Shown one piece after another: positions 25,301-38,456 of a DNA stretch of 64,000 nt. The position numbers and the translations under genes were made by a program. The stretch is taken from positions 64,599,303 through 64,663,302 of the forward strand of contig OX381710.1 in assembly GCA_947462335.1 (NCBI GenBank), written 5' to 3'. Source of the stretch: Harmothoe impar. Its lineage: Eukaryota; Annelida; Polychaeta; Phyllodocida; Polynoidae. Each line of letters starts with the position of its first letter. Position 1 is the first letter of the stretch. Under the pieces are notes generated by a model that saw only the letters and a program-made list of their open reading frames with translations, was not told where the DNA came from and did no database searches.

Positions 25301-28300
25301 CTACCACAGGCGGGCAATGCGCTCTCCACGCATGCTCGGGCTGCCCCGAGCGATACGTGCCCGCTACACAACTATGCATATGCATTAAACTTAAACCTGT
25401 TTAAAGTTCCATTTCTAAGGGAGTAGTCACTATTTGACAACAGCAGGGTCGGTGAATTTTTAGACAGGAACACAAAAATTTACCCCCGCCTCCTCTAAAG
25501 AACTCAAGTTTTAACTATAAATTTGAAGTAATCTGCAAAAATCTTCTTAGTATTTCAAAAACTTCCTATGACATGAATATAAAGCCACTCAAAAAATAAC
25601 CTGGTTTCTCATCAATCGTGATTAGAGGAAAACTTTTTCTTTTTTTTATTCTTTTTTCATTTGTGATGAAAAATATATTGGCAAGTTTGGTATCAAAATA
25701 AAGCTCATGCTGCTCAATAAACTCCGAATTACTAAAATGTGAAAATTGATCGCAAAAAGTCTGAATTTCCGTATATATTTTTTAGGCCCAAGTAAAAATA
25801 AGAAACACCCTCGTTATATTTTCACTGCTTGGTGATAAGAAACAACGTTTTTTTGAGTGACCTAAGTCACATTTCCAAAGAACACAGATAGTATGATCTT
25901 AACTGTATCTGTAATAAGAAGTGAATCCTTGCTTTCAGGAAAAGCCGGTGATACCCTCACCATTGTGGGGACAGTATTTGATGGTGCAGTTCCTGCTAAT
26001 AACATGGTAACCATTGGGACTGCCAGCTGCACAGTGACTGCTGCTACAACCACACAGCTCACGTGCACACTGGGGGCCGGCACAGCAGGCACACACCCTG
26101 TACACGTGTACGTGCAGGCTAAGGGCAAAGCCAGAGCCACCGCCAGCCCTGCTGCCACCTTCACCTACACCTTAACCATCGCCAGTATCGGGCCGACCCA
26201 CGGCTCCATCGTCGGTATGTACAAGCCATTACAATGTGTGTGGGGCCCTTGGTGGGAGTCCCCATGTCTCCTGCCCATTTTCAGAAATGCTCAAGTCCCA
26301 TGTCACTATAGACCAATGCATCAAGAAAGGGTGACTTTTTTATGATAAAGCTGTGTTTACGTTGGTTTTAGCAGAATCCTCACAACATTTTCTGTGATTG
26401 TTATGTTTGCAAACATCTTATACATATTAGGAGATTCACAGGACAATTATTTTCGTAATAATGTATATGATAATGCAGGATTTTGAGGTCATATTTATGT
26501 GTTTGTCTGTTACGCTCCAGAATGTTCAAAAACGTTATCAACAACTTTTATGAAAAGTCACCCTTTCTTGCTGCATTGGTCTATATCTATTTTTCCTCCT
26601 GTCTCATGTTATAGCCAAACTCCACAGTACGATTTATGGGCCTGAAAACCTTGCGGTTTGGTACAATAGCAAGGTAGCCCTGATGCTGACATTCCAAATT
26701 GCAAGGGTTGTCAGCATACCTTTGCATATCTCAAACTCCACTGGTATGATTTATTGGCAGGAAACCCCTGCATTTAACACATATGCATTGCGATTTGTAG
26801 ATAGTGACCTGTTTTGCAGAGGAATTTGCAGAGAAAACATGACAAAATAGTAAAACGCAGAGATTTCTAGAGTATGCAGCAAAAATATCTAAACATTTTG
26901 ATATTTGACTTTATCTAAATTGCATCACTTAGGCAAGGCTCTTAGCCGATAATGCCTTGCAATGGAGCTATGGGCTCTTGCATATTGCCAAAATGTCTTC
27001 AAGTTCCATAAACGCAGTAGGGGTTTTCCTACCTAAATCGTACTGTGGAGTTTGGCTATTACTAGGCCCCAAAATGTCCCACATCGCTATGTCGATTTTA
27101 GGGGTCTAAGGCGATGCTTGCATGTGTCTCTGAAAAGTTTGGCAGGAAGCTTATTTTTTACATCATTAAATTCATGTATTTTGGGTAATGCATGTCTTCA
27201 ACATCAAGAAAAAGTGGTATATAGCCACTGATAGCCTATTCTTTGCCTATGAAATAACGCTTTTTAACTTCAGATTCTGTGATATCAGATAGCGGTTCAA
27301 TAAGAACATTAGAGACATCATCATGTATAATGAATATCTTACTATGGGGTTTCCCTTGCATTGACATGCTAGATAATCATCATAACAACATTTTGTGACC
27401 CTAAAATATGAATAAAATGTGCTTTGCCCTGTATTTAATTCAGTAGTAGACTAATACATATAGAATATGAGATATTGGGTGAATCTGTACTTACACATAA
27501 TAGTTACATTTCTAGAAAATGAAGAAAACAAGAACTTTCATTATTTTCCCTGTTATCCATGACCTAGACCAAAGTGAATTTCAGTGGATTCATTCCAGTT
27601 GCTTTTCGTCCGTTCCTCAGTGAAATATTCAAAACGCGACAGCTCAGCAACCATTGGACTGATTGACTTAGGATTCAAAGCATTTGAAATTGGAAAGGAT
27701 CTTGTATTACATGACAGCAGATTCTGTAACTGTAATTTGGGTGATTATATGCTAATGAATGAGACGAAACGTGAACAGAATGTACTTTTTGGCCCCTGTA
27801 TGAAGGACAGCAATGTTTGAACCTCATTTTTTAATGGTTTAGGCTGGCGGAGTTAAAACCAAAAATCGTTAGATACTTAGGTTAGTATGCTAACTCTTGT
27901 GCACCTCCTGCTGCAGGCTGCACCCTGCTGACCGTCACCGGTGACGGCTATGACGCGACGGCTACAGTGACAGTCGGTGGGGTTAACTGTCCCATCGCTG
28001 ACCCAAAGACTGACATCACCCAAACTACAATCAAATGCCAAGTACCATCTAAGGTAAGATATTTAAGACCAGCCTAGGGGATTGTGTCATTTCCACGTAC
28101 GTAATTGGGAGAGATTTACTCAACTTTACACATACTTATAGCCAAACTCCACAGTACGATTTAGGTGGGAAAACCTCTGCGTTTATGGGAATTGAAGACA
28201 TGTTGGCAATATGCAAGGTTCATTTGCTCTATTGCAAGGCATTATTGGCTAAGGGTCCGTGCCTAGGTGTTGCAATTTAGATCGTCAAATATCAAAACAT

Positions 28301-31300
28301 TTAGATAGTTTTCTTTGATAATACACGACTTTTCAATTCTGGAAAGCCTGGGATCCAACCGCCCACAATCTATAAGCTGTAACAAATCAGTCTTAAACGC
28401 AGAGGTTTCTTCTCATTAGATCGTAACAGTGGAGCATGAAAAACGCAAAGCTGTATTGTGAACCCTTGCTCCATAGAATATCGGCAGCAGGGCTACCTCG
28501 ATTCTGTACCAAAACGCAAGGGTTTCATGCCCATAAATCGCACTGTGAAGTTTGGCTATTACTGTACCACCGTGCATAGTTTTCAGTCTTCAATGCATAA
28601 GATATATTTGAATATTATTAAGTTACTTATCCTTTCAACGTTACTTTGTAGTCTGCCCTTATAAGACTTACATTTGCTCATTTCATTAGTTACTTACTGT
28701 ATGCTCGACTGAACAGGGAGTTCCCATTATAGGCATGAAGTACCAAGTAACTGCTAGCGTATAGAAACCAGGTGTGATCTATTGTAAAGCCTTGCTAATT
28801 CGTTCTAGCATGGTTAGAATGGACGTTTTTATCCTTGAAAAGTCAGGATTGTGAAAGTGCTTGTACGCGTGTTTCAGGGGAGCGCTGGTGCAGTTGACGT
28901 TGTAGTGACAGTTGGGGGTGCGTCAGCTACCCACAGCTCCTTCACCTACGACGCCTCAGCAACCTACACACCGACCATCAGCAGCCCAACCTCCACCACT
29001 ACTGCAAATGCCTGGGGTCAGTTTCCACACATGCTGTGCAATCAGTGTTAGATTTAAGGGTTTGATCTTATAGACAGTTTCAGTGGTTGTTATTAAATAT
29101 ATAAACTATTATACATGCTATAGATATGCACAGTCAGGAGCCCGATGCAAACAGGAGCCACAGGCACCTTTCTCCTACCTCCTGAATAAATAATAGTGAT
29201 AGAAATAAAAAATAAACTTAATTGTACTTAATTGTTTATAGGCTATTGGGGACAACTGTTTTACAAGGTATTTCAATTTAGAAGAGTCGCATATATGTGT
29301 AAGCATAAATCAAGACCAATGTGCACGTGTATACTGAGTTCCTCTTCTAGGAACAATTACTGGTAATGTCTTTCCGTAACTGTCCTACCGTAAGTGGCAA
29401 AGATACACATGCCTCTACACGGAGCATCCTTTCTGTGTAGCTGCTAGCATGTGCTGGTTGTGGTTTTCCTGGCCGTTGTGTAATTACCAACTCTAGCAAT
29501 TTATCACATGAGGTTATGCTCTGAATCGACCTTAATGGGAGGTGTTCATTTTTAGAAATTGATTTCTGGAATCTGGTTTCCCATACTTAAATATTCCTAC
29601 TCTGTTCATCTTCACCAATTTGCACTAGCGTTACATTTTCCCGTTTTATAACGAAATATCCCTTCGTACCTCATCTAACAGGAGGCGAGTCGCTTACTAT
29701 CACCGGCACAGGATTCGGAACTACAGCACCAGAGGTCACTGTTGGTACTAAAAAGGCGACGGTGGTAACACACAGCGACACCAGCATTGTGGTAACTCTG
29801 CCTGCCCTACCGCAAGGGGTCCACAGCATCAAGGTCTTTGTGTCAAACAAAGGCTGTGCTGCAGCGTAAGTTTTTTAACTAAATTTGAATACAGAAGTGG
29901 AAAAGTTCATTCTTGTGCATTTGGATTCATGTAGTTTAATGGTCCCAACCAATATTTTTTCCTTAAAATTTCTCAAAAATGTAACCAATAAACTTGGATA
30001 CCTCAGATATATTGCTCTATTCTGATCGAATACGGTGTGAAAATACATATCTATAGCATATGCCATTCTTAGTCCTTATCGCATTTTAATGAGGGAAACG
30101 GAAACCCCGAGCACCAAAAGTGGAGCCCAGTGGCGACTCGCAGGGTTGGGTGCAAAGAAAACATTGCTGCGCTCTCCAATAATTTTATCCATGTCACTAA
30201 GCCCCATAGGTCACATGTCGAATTTAAGAAATGCCCCATGTCCCATGTCTCTTGCATCGCTGTGTGCCATGTCAATTTTAAGAATAGGGGATGTCGCCAT
30301 GTCGAATTCAAGAAATTGCCCTGGTGTGTTGATACGTAGGTGGTTTAACGTCCGCAGTGCACATTGCATTCCAGACTGATTGAAGGGTCAGCACAATTCA
30401 TGAATGCAGCACTGGCAATTACTTGCCAGGACTGCATTCATACATCATGACGATCAAGGGAATAATCCATAAAAGCAGTATGTAGCCCTAAAAGCACTAA
30501 AGTGGCATAATCACCAAGCTTATCCCACTCACAATTCTAGTACTGTTCTAGTCTACTATGTGGTTAAGTGCGAGTGGTGAGACTCCCTTTAATGCTGTCC
30601 AATTGCCCCCCTCATACAGGAGCGGTGCTCTGCCCACAGTGACGGTGAGCTTCACCATAACACAGGTCTGCCCCACGGTGTGTTCGGCCTACGGAGGCTG
30701 CACCTTCACCATACAGGGGCAGGGCACTCCCTTCCCAGCAGCGACCCCTGAGGCACACCTGGAGGTGAAGGTGGGGAGCACCTCCTGTCAGCTTACAGCG
30801 GCCAGCACCACCAGTCAGCTGGTCTGTAAGCTGGACCGGGTCACCAAGATACATCAAGTCAACTATAAAGGAGACAACAACAGTCAGTTACTTTACTACC
30901 TCTAGATAAGGGCCCAGCTAACAATAAAAAACACGTTATTTTACGTCAAAATAACGTTTTAAAACCTTATATAAGTAAGGAACCTTAGAGAAACGTTCAC
31001 TGGGAGGCTGCTTAACCGATAGAAAATCAGATACTAATCATATTTTGATAATGATAAATACAAGTTAGAAACACACGCTCAATGGAATATCCAATTCATA
31101 TTGATTTGGGGCAAAACCGACTTTAGAATGACCAAGAATGACATTCTGAAAAGGAAAGGTAGAAATGTAGAGTGTGGTCTCACATCAATGCAAAGAAGAA
31201 GGGTGTCAGTATGATGCAACAATATGTTGATAGTCTTTGCCAAATTCTGCCGGACAGTGGCAATGTCAGCCTAAAATGGCTCTGGTCCGGTGGAATGACT

Positions 31301-31961
31301 GCTGACTTGTAGCCAGACCAGATGTCCTGCAGATCTTGGGCTTTTTTGTAACTGAAGTTACAATTTGGAGAGTAAAAAGTAATATTCTATACAGAGAATA
31401 GTTATTTTCATTTATTTTTTTACTATTATAAAAAAGTAAACTATCCTAAATGATAGGCAAGACTTTTGGTATCTGGTGCTGCAGAAATCCATCTGGTCCT
31501 GCAAAATTGTGAATGTCCTGCGTGAGTAGTATAGTATGTATCGGAACGGGACTATGGTTAACTACTGTTTATTACTCAATCGACATGCAGCCAATCAGAG
31601 GCCTCCATTTGGTCACGTGACCGGAAGTGACCTACTTAGGGGATTAGTGGTGACGTCACGTGACCTAGTTAGCCAATCAGAGGCCGCCATTTGGTCACGT
31701 GACCGGAAGTGACGTCATATGACCTACTTATGGACCGGAAGTGACGTCATATGACCTACTTAGGGGACCGGAAGTGACGTCATATGACCTAATTTAGGAT
31801 CACGTGACCGGAAGTGACCTGATGAGTCACGTGACCGGAAGTGACGTCACATGACCTAATGGCCAACCGGAAGTGAGTGACCTCATTGAGGATCACGTGA
31901 CCGGAAGTGACCTGATTGATCACGTGACCGGAAGAAGAAGAAGAAGAAGAAGAAGAAGAAG

Positions 31962-31992
<31 letters not shown>

Positions 31993-34900
31993 GACGTCAC
32001 GCGACTTAATGAAGAGATGAGCGTCTTTAAGGGGTCACACGCTTTAAAATGTGATATTTTTTTTTTTTTTTTTTTTGGAGGAGGAGGAGGTGGAGGAGGA
32101 GGAGGAGGAGAAGGAGAGGAGGAGGAGAAGGAGGAGGAGGCGAGTCTCTTATTTTTTTCGGTAAACCAATAAAAAACACCACGATATAAGTTTATTTTTT
32201 TCATTTTTATTGTTTTACGAGGGACTGGAAGTGACTTATTGAACTAGGTAGAAGCGTTCTTTAGAGTGTATAAGGGGGGAGGGGAGGGGAGGGGAGGGGA
32301 GGGGGGGAGGGGGGGCCCCTTTAAGATGCATGGGGAGGGGGGCGCTTTTAGGATGCATGGGGCGGGTGGGGGGGAGGGGGGGAGGGGGGAGGGGGGCACT
32401 CTAGGGGGGTGGGGGGGCACTCTAAGGGGAGTTTGTCTCTTTTAAGAAAAAAAGAAAAGAAAAGATTTTAATCGAGAGACACGCTTCTTCCTCTCGAGAG
32501 GAAGAAGCGTGTCTCTTCATTTTTTTTTTTGTTTAGGAAGTGAGGGTCTTTAGGATCACGTGACTGGAAGCGACGTCGTCACATGAGTGACGCTTTAAGA
32601 GACTGCGCGACTTACTAATAAAAGAAGACGTATGAAAATAAAAACACAACAATAATTTATTTTATTTTTTTATTTCTTTTTTTTCAATCTTGATAAACAC
32701 TCTATTTTTGAAAAGATGCACTCAATCAAGCAATAATACGCTTATTATTTTTTTTCATATCTCTAAAGGACTCGTTGTCACACCGTCAGAATGCACGCGA
32801 CGCTTATAATACAAGTAGCGCACGCCGTCTTTCTCTATGGTGTAGGTGACCATTTTGTTTCGCACCACTTTGAAATTTCTATTTACAGCAATGAGAGTTT
32901 TTCGTTGGCGAAGAACATCCAAGAAGTCGTCTGGTTCCTTAGGGTTTTGTTTCTTCTGTACGCCTTTTGCACTCCATTTTTTGGATTTTCTTTCACCGGT
33001 GCCGCTGACTCGATCGTAGCAAATGTAAGTCTTAGGGTTGAGACTTAGGATCCCGTCACCTTCCCACTCCGCTTTCATAAGCCCCGAAGTTCTCAGATCG
33101 TGAAGGTACCGTCTCTCACAACATCCGCCGGGCGGCGGACACCATTCTCGCACTCTTTCCGTTTTTGTCTTCACGAAAAGCTCTAAGTGATCGTCACACA
33201 CCGCTGTCGGAATCCACTTTCGTTTCTCTCCGAAGTACGTCTCTCTCAGGCGAGGTTTGACTAGGTCATCCAACGTGTCACCGCTGAGAGCCATGTAAAG
33301 ACTGTCGGTGTCCATTTGACAAAGGGCATAATCGCGCCGATCGACGAATCTATCCAAGAAGTCGTATGTGAACTCTAACATTTTCAACTTCGCGTTCTGG
33401 TATACCATATTTGAATAGGGAGGTTGTTCTTGACTGTTTTTGGTTGTAGTTCGACTTCAAACAGATCAGAACTCAACTCGGACGCCTTTTTGAAGCGCCA
33501 CGAATTGGCCAATAGTTCGAACTTCCGACTGTCAGTGTATCTCACCGCCGTGTGTTTTTCTTTGTTGCAGATTGTTTTACCGTACGTAGCGTTTCCCATT
33601 AACTTGTAACAGTCTGACAGAATTTTCTCGTTCTCGTTCACGTCGCCACGTCTTCGCGCCGCCGTTACTTCGTCCGCGAAACCGGCAAAGGAGCGTTTAG
33701 GTAGGTATTCTACGACCAGCTGCACTTTGGTGACTATCAAACCGTGCTCTAAATACCACTTGAGAAGCGGCATTCCCAAGAGAATATTTTTTCCGTGGTA
33801 ACTCCCTATCAGACATCTCTGAGGCGTGTTCAACAGCTTTTCTTCCTGCGCAAAGTCTGACATGTGAGGTCCTATGTCCGATTTTGAAACGGTCGCGTTC
33901 TTGAAAACGGGGGTCATTTCTTCGAAGTAGTCTCGTAGGTGAGGCGGCGTAGTGATGTCCACTTGAACTAAACCGAACATTTTCCCGTCTTTCACAGCGG
34001 AAAGGATGTCGCTCTCGCTCATCGCGTTTCGAGACACTTTCAAAGCGTCAACCTTCCAGCGTTGTTGGGAGGCCTTAACCCGCTCATCTCGACGCTTCAT
34101 CTCTCTCCATTCGCACTCCCACACGACGACCAGCTTGTGACCTAGCGCTTTCAAGTACGCGCTTACTCTAGTCGTTCTGTCGCGTCTCTCCTCCCTCAGT
34201 GAAGCGCACTGATATCGGTGCGACGGTATGCACTCGTGAGCGTGGAACCAACACCCGTGAAACTGGAAAACCGTATTAGGGGCCGCGTGAAACCCGTCCA
34301 CGCGAATTCTCCGACAGCCTACAACCATCTCGCCGCCGTTCAAAGCGTGGTGCAGTTTCACGTCGCGGTCGTGCTCTACGAAGCATAACCACTCCAAAGC
34401 GCTGTGAGAGTTTCTTTGCCTAATTTCGGGCTTGAACTCGGTCTCAGGTCGTCTCACCGCGTAATAGCCCGTGCAGTGCGCTTCGCTCATGCAGCGCAAG
34501 TACAGAGAGTTAGCGTCTAGTCCTAGGATGTGTTGGCACGGTCTCGCTTCTTCACCGTACTTGTGCTCCCTTATCCGCGTGGTGCCCTTCTCGTGAAATC
34601 TATGGAAGATGATGGAAGGACCGCCGACTAGATTTTCTTTGATCAGAGCGTGGAGGACGGCGTCAAACTGGGGGAACGTTGTGAACGCGTCTTCTAGGTT
34701 TTGGAAGAGGAACCGTAAAGTCAAACCGGCGAGAGAAACTCCGTCTTTCAACATGTCAATGCCGCGATCTTGGAAAAATTTAGCGTGATTTTTCAGAGCT
34801 TCTATGAAAGGTTTGACGTCTTTGTTGTTGTAGTGGATCAAGTAATCTTCCATAGTTTGCATCTTCTCGTCGGACCAAACTTTCTGACATACGGCGTAGT

Positions 34901-37900
34901 CGGATTCGGACATTTTGACGCCCGTCAGTTCGCTGTCAAAAGCCGATCTCGGTGGCAGTGTTCTGTTTGCCAGTTTCCTGGTAGACGTCATCCATTCGTA
35001 AGGAAAGTGACCTTTCTCTTCGTTCCTGGTGAAAGCTCGCAAATAGGTCGCGTAGTTGTAACCGGGTGCCAAATAGTTGACTATGTCCAAGAAAACCGTG
35101 TGCTGTGTGTAAACCGCCAAGTATTGATTGCTTCTCTTTATGACGCTGAATTCTTGGTTTCTTCGGTCTCCGGAGGCAAAGAACGAGTGAAGGCGTATTT
35201 TGATCAGGTTCAAGTCGTAACGCCCCGAGTTGAAGCCCACGACTGGAGCTTGACGGATGTATCTCAGAAGACGCTTCTTCAGTTGAACTAACGGGTGTCT
35301 GGTCTGAGCCGCAGCGAAGCCGCCTGGAGAAGGGGTGAATGTCGCCTCCTCCAGCAGGAGAGCTTCACCTATCGCCGCATCTAACTTCGCTAACGTCGGT
35401 CGGTAAAGTTCTAGCACAGCTTCCCCGATGACTTTGGCGTTCTCGTTTATGTGATTTAAAACTCGGTCCAACAAGGGGTAGGAATCTGCGTCGGATTCTC
35501 TGACGAAGCAGACGGGCCCCTCCCACCCCGGAAAGTCGGATGCGACGCTAGCCGACAAAGGGACGTGATCCCACAGCAGGGACACGTGTTCCGTCGACGG
35601 TTCTCTGCACGGTCTGAAGAAAGCCTCGAAATCGAAGGCGATCTTGTAAGGGTAGATTCCGGAATGTCCGTCGGGGGGAAAAATGGAGAAGTCTGCTAGC
35701 GCTTCGAAAATCGTTCTCGAATTTTGGTAGATGCCACCTACGTAGCGCAACTTGACTTGTCGGCAAGAGGAAAGCTGGTTCCTGTGTCTCTTCAGCAAGA
35801 ACTCGGTGGTGAACGCCGCCTTACACTTGCAACATTCGTATATGCCCGCGTACGCGTTGAAGTCCGTGACGAGAGAGACGTGCAAACCACCTTTCGCCGT
35901 CAGGTGTAGGTTGACTTTACCTCGGGCGGCCAGAGTTCTGGAAGGCGGTCTGATCAGAGTAACGCGTCTTCTCAACTTCCGCCCCGGCACCTGACGCGAC
36001 GCGGTGTAAACCGCTATTTGTACGTCAAACAAGTTCTCTAACGCGGGTAAGTCGCGGATGTTCAAACCCGGAAAGGATTCAGGTGTGGCAGCGGGACAGA
36101 ACTGACGTAACAAATCTGAAGCGCGCTTGCTGGTGTTGTATAAGTGAAAGGAAATGCAGCGGAAGATGCAGAGGTTGTCCTTGTTGGGAAAATCTAACAC
36201 GCCGCTTCTCTTTCCAACTCGACCGGCCTGAGTGATCCTACCGCCTATGGGAAATTCCCCCGGTCCCATGTAAACGCAAATGTTCAAATTGGTAGGAAAA
36301 AGAACGTGCCACTTGGTGTCAGCGTCGCAAAGTTTCCGTACTTCCTCGCAAGCGACGGTGTTTTCCATCTTTGAGAGGAGCTCTTCCAAAGTTTCTGAAT
36401 TAGTTATAGTAGGGAGCGGTTGTATGAGAGTTGCGTTGTTCTGGGAGGCGTGAAAGTAGCGCAGTTTGCTCTTGTCTTCTCTGTGTTGTAAGAGTAAGCC
36501 TACCGAGAAACCCACTTTGTATCTGAATCTTTGTGTCAAGTGAATGCGACGCATAGTATCTACAGCGTCACTCAACTCGCCGGTTGGTAGCCTGAAGTTT
36601 GTTACACTCACGCGAGTCCCGTGCATCCTGACGCCCGTTTGTATCGCAGGCTAATTCGCCGTGAACGTTTCCTCCCCGTTCGGTACAGCACATATGCGCG
36701 GAGGGATGGTCACCCCGTCCAGAGATTCGCGTCGACAGGCGATCTTTCGGCAATCGCCTTCGCCGCATAGAGGGCAAAACTTAGGTATTACTCTACAATT
36801 TTCTACGTTTGAAACACTTTTCGCATACGTACTGCATCATGTTTTTTCACTCAGTTACCAACTACTTAGCCGTCTAACTATCTATCTATCTATCAATCTA
36901 TCTGTCTATCTATCTATCAATCTATCTGTCTATCTATCTATCTGTCTGCTGTCTGTGTATCCGTCTGTCTGTCTCATACAGCGTACGTCAAACGCTGTGT
37001 GTGTGCGCGCGTGAGCGTTGAGCGTCTCTCATTCCAAATCTATACCGAGAAATTTGAGAATAATCTCTGTTTTGTCATCCAACTCTTTGAGCGCTCTGGC
37101 GGACAGCGTCACCCCCTGCTGTGTGGGTTTTTTGTCAGGACCTTCGTACTTGCGCACGTGGATGAGGTTCTTACCGCTGTAGTAGCTCACAGCTGCGTAC
37201 ACTTCGCCCTCCTCATCCAGCACTGCAAACCAGGGGGTGTGATTAGGTCTTCCTTGCGCGGACGCTGTGTCGCGTATGCGCACCACTGCGCGGATATCGG
37301 CGATGCGTGCTATTAGCTCGCGCAGCGCGTCGGCAGTGAAGTGCACTCGCTTGCTTCTGGTCAGAGACGCCTCTTTCACCTGGCCGTCTTTTGTGTAGCG
37401 CGGCCTCCTAGACAGTCTAGCCACGTCCTCCCAGATCTCCAGCGTCAAAGTCCCGTCTAAGCAGAACTCTAACCCGAGAGGACGGGAGGTTTTCTCTGCT
37501 TCTTCTCGTCCATCTCGTTCTTTTTCTTGTATTTTTCTCTTCTTAGTAGGCCTTGTTGTTCTGGAACTCACCTTAGAACGTTTCAGACCCGCAAGAAGAG
37601 TAACACCATCAGCGTGAGCTGAATCAGCAGCAGAACCGATAACAGGAGCAGCGTCAGCGCTGGTGGTATCCGAGACCTCGTTGTTGGAACAGAGCAGCCA
37701 CACGCCGTCGGTGCTGAGTGTAGCGGTAGAAGATGAAGCGCCGCCGCCCTCGTAAGGTGGCGGTGAGGGCAGTCGCCACGGACCGGACGCGCTACCAGTG
37801 GAAGTGAGGTCGAAAGCTGTGGAAGAGGGGAGCCGAAAAAACGTACCTTCCGCCCCTTTCCCTTCGGGTTCTTCGTACGCCTCGTCGTCAGCGTCGTTCT

Positions 37901-38424
37901 CTGTCTCACCCTGTTGCTGCTGCTCCTCCTCCTCCTCCTCCTCCTCCTCCTCCTCTTCTTCTTGGTTTAGGGGCTGAGTGTCCGAATAGCTGTAACTCTC
38001 AGCGCGAGCGGCGTCGAGGGCGTCGGTCGATGTAGTGGTGGAGAGGGGCTGTGCAACGTGCGGCAGGTCATCAAAATCAGCAACAGTAGTGGGGAAGTAA
38101 AAACCCGGTTGCCAGTACTGCGCTGTGCCAGGAGCGTTGTCGTCAGTAGTAGTAGCGGTAGCAGCAGGTGCAGCAGAAGCAGCAGCAGCAGCAGCAGCAG
38201 CAGGCGCAACAGTAGCAGGCGCAGCAGCCTCAGCAGGCGCAGCAGTAGCAGGCGCAGCAGTAGCAGGTGCAGCAGCAGCAGCAGCAGCCGCAGCACGAGG
38301 ATCACCAGCAGCAGCAGCAGCAGCAGGCGGGGCGGCAGTAGCAGCGGCAGCGCGCTTAGCAGCAACGTGTACCGTCGCGAGTGTAACAACGTCGCTAGCA
38401 CGACGACTACTACCAGTAGTACTA

Positions 38425-38456
<32 letters not shown>

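Larger units (their letters stand above)
24716..25368 (-). mobile_element. TRIM-type miniature LTR retrotransposon with tRNA-like LTRs
   Basis: Two 197-bp direct repeats (24716-24912, 25172-25368) flank 259 bp. I saw one difference between the LTRs. Both begin TGTAAC and end GCTACA, so TG...CA holds on either strand. The flanks share caac(t) (24712-24715 and 25369-25372) as target duplication. On the minus strand a primer-binding site follows the 5' LTR (starts tggtgccatgaccagg, 25170 leftwards) and a polypurine tract (gaaggggagtaa, 24924-24913) precedes the 3' LTR. There is no coding capacity, so it would be moved in trans. It lies in the intron before exon 24. Confidence 0.85.
31525..32670. 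repeat. Left terminal inverted repeat of copy 2
   Basis: About 1.15 kb, matching inverted the right TIR of copy 1 (2302-3669). It holds, inward: tip, motif array, GAA microsatellite (31934-31990), T run and GGA-rich tract (32056-32140), G-rich tracts (32275-32430), 42-bp palindrome (32475-32516), and AT-rich strip. It ends shortly before the PolB stop codon. Confidence 0.87.

Noticed and set aside
31873..32204. Arginine-rich and leucine/proline-rich open frames
   Set aside because: Produced by the GAA microsatellite and GGA/T tracts in the TIR; same for 2794-2994.
33384..33408. Programmed frameshift in PolB
   Set aside because: No slippery heptamer or pseudoknot noticed; a simple mutation or assembly error is more likely.
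36627..37028. A hidden integrase or capsid gene in the element
   Set aside because: The only gaps are about 400 bp and about 1 kb, filled by a TCTA microsatellite and a promoter-like region, without long frames.
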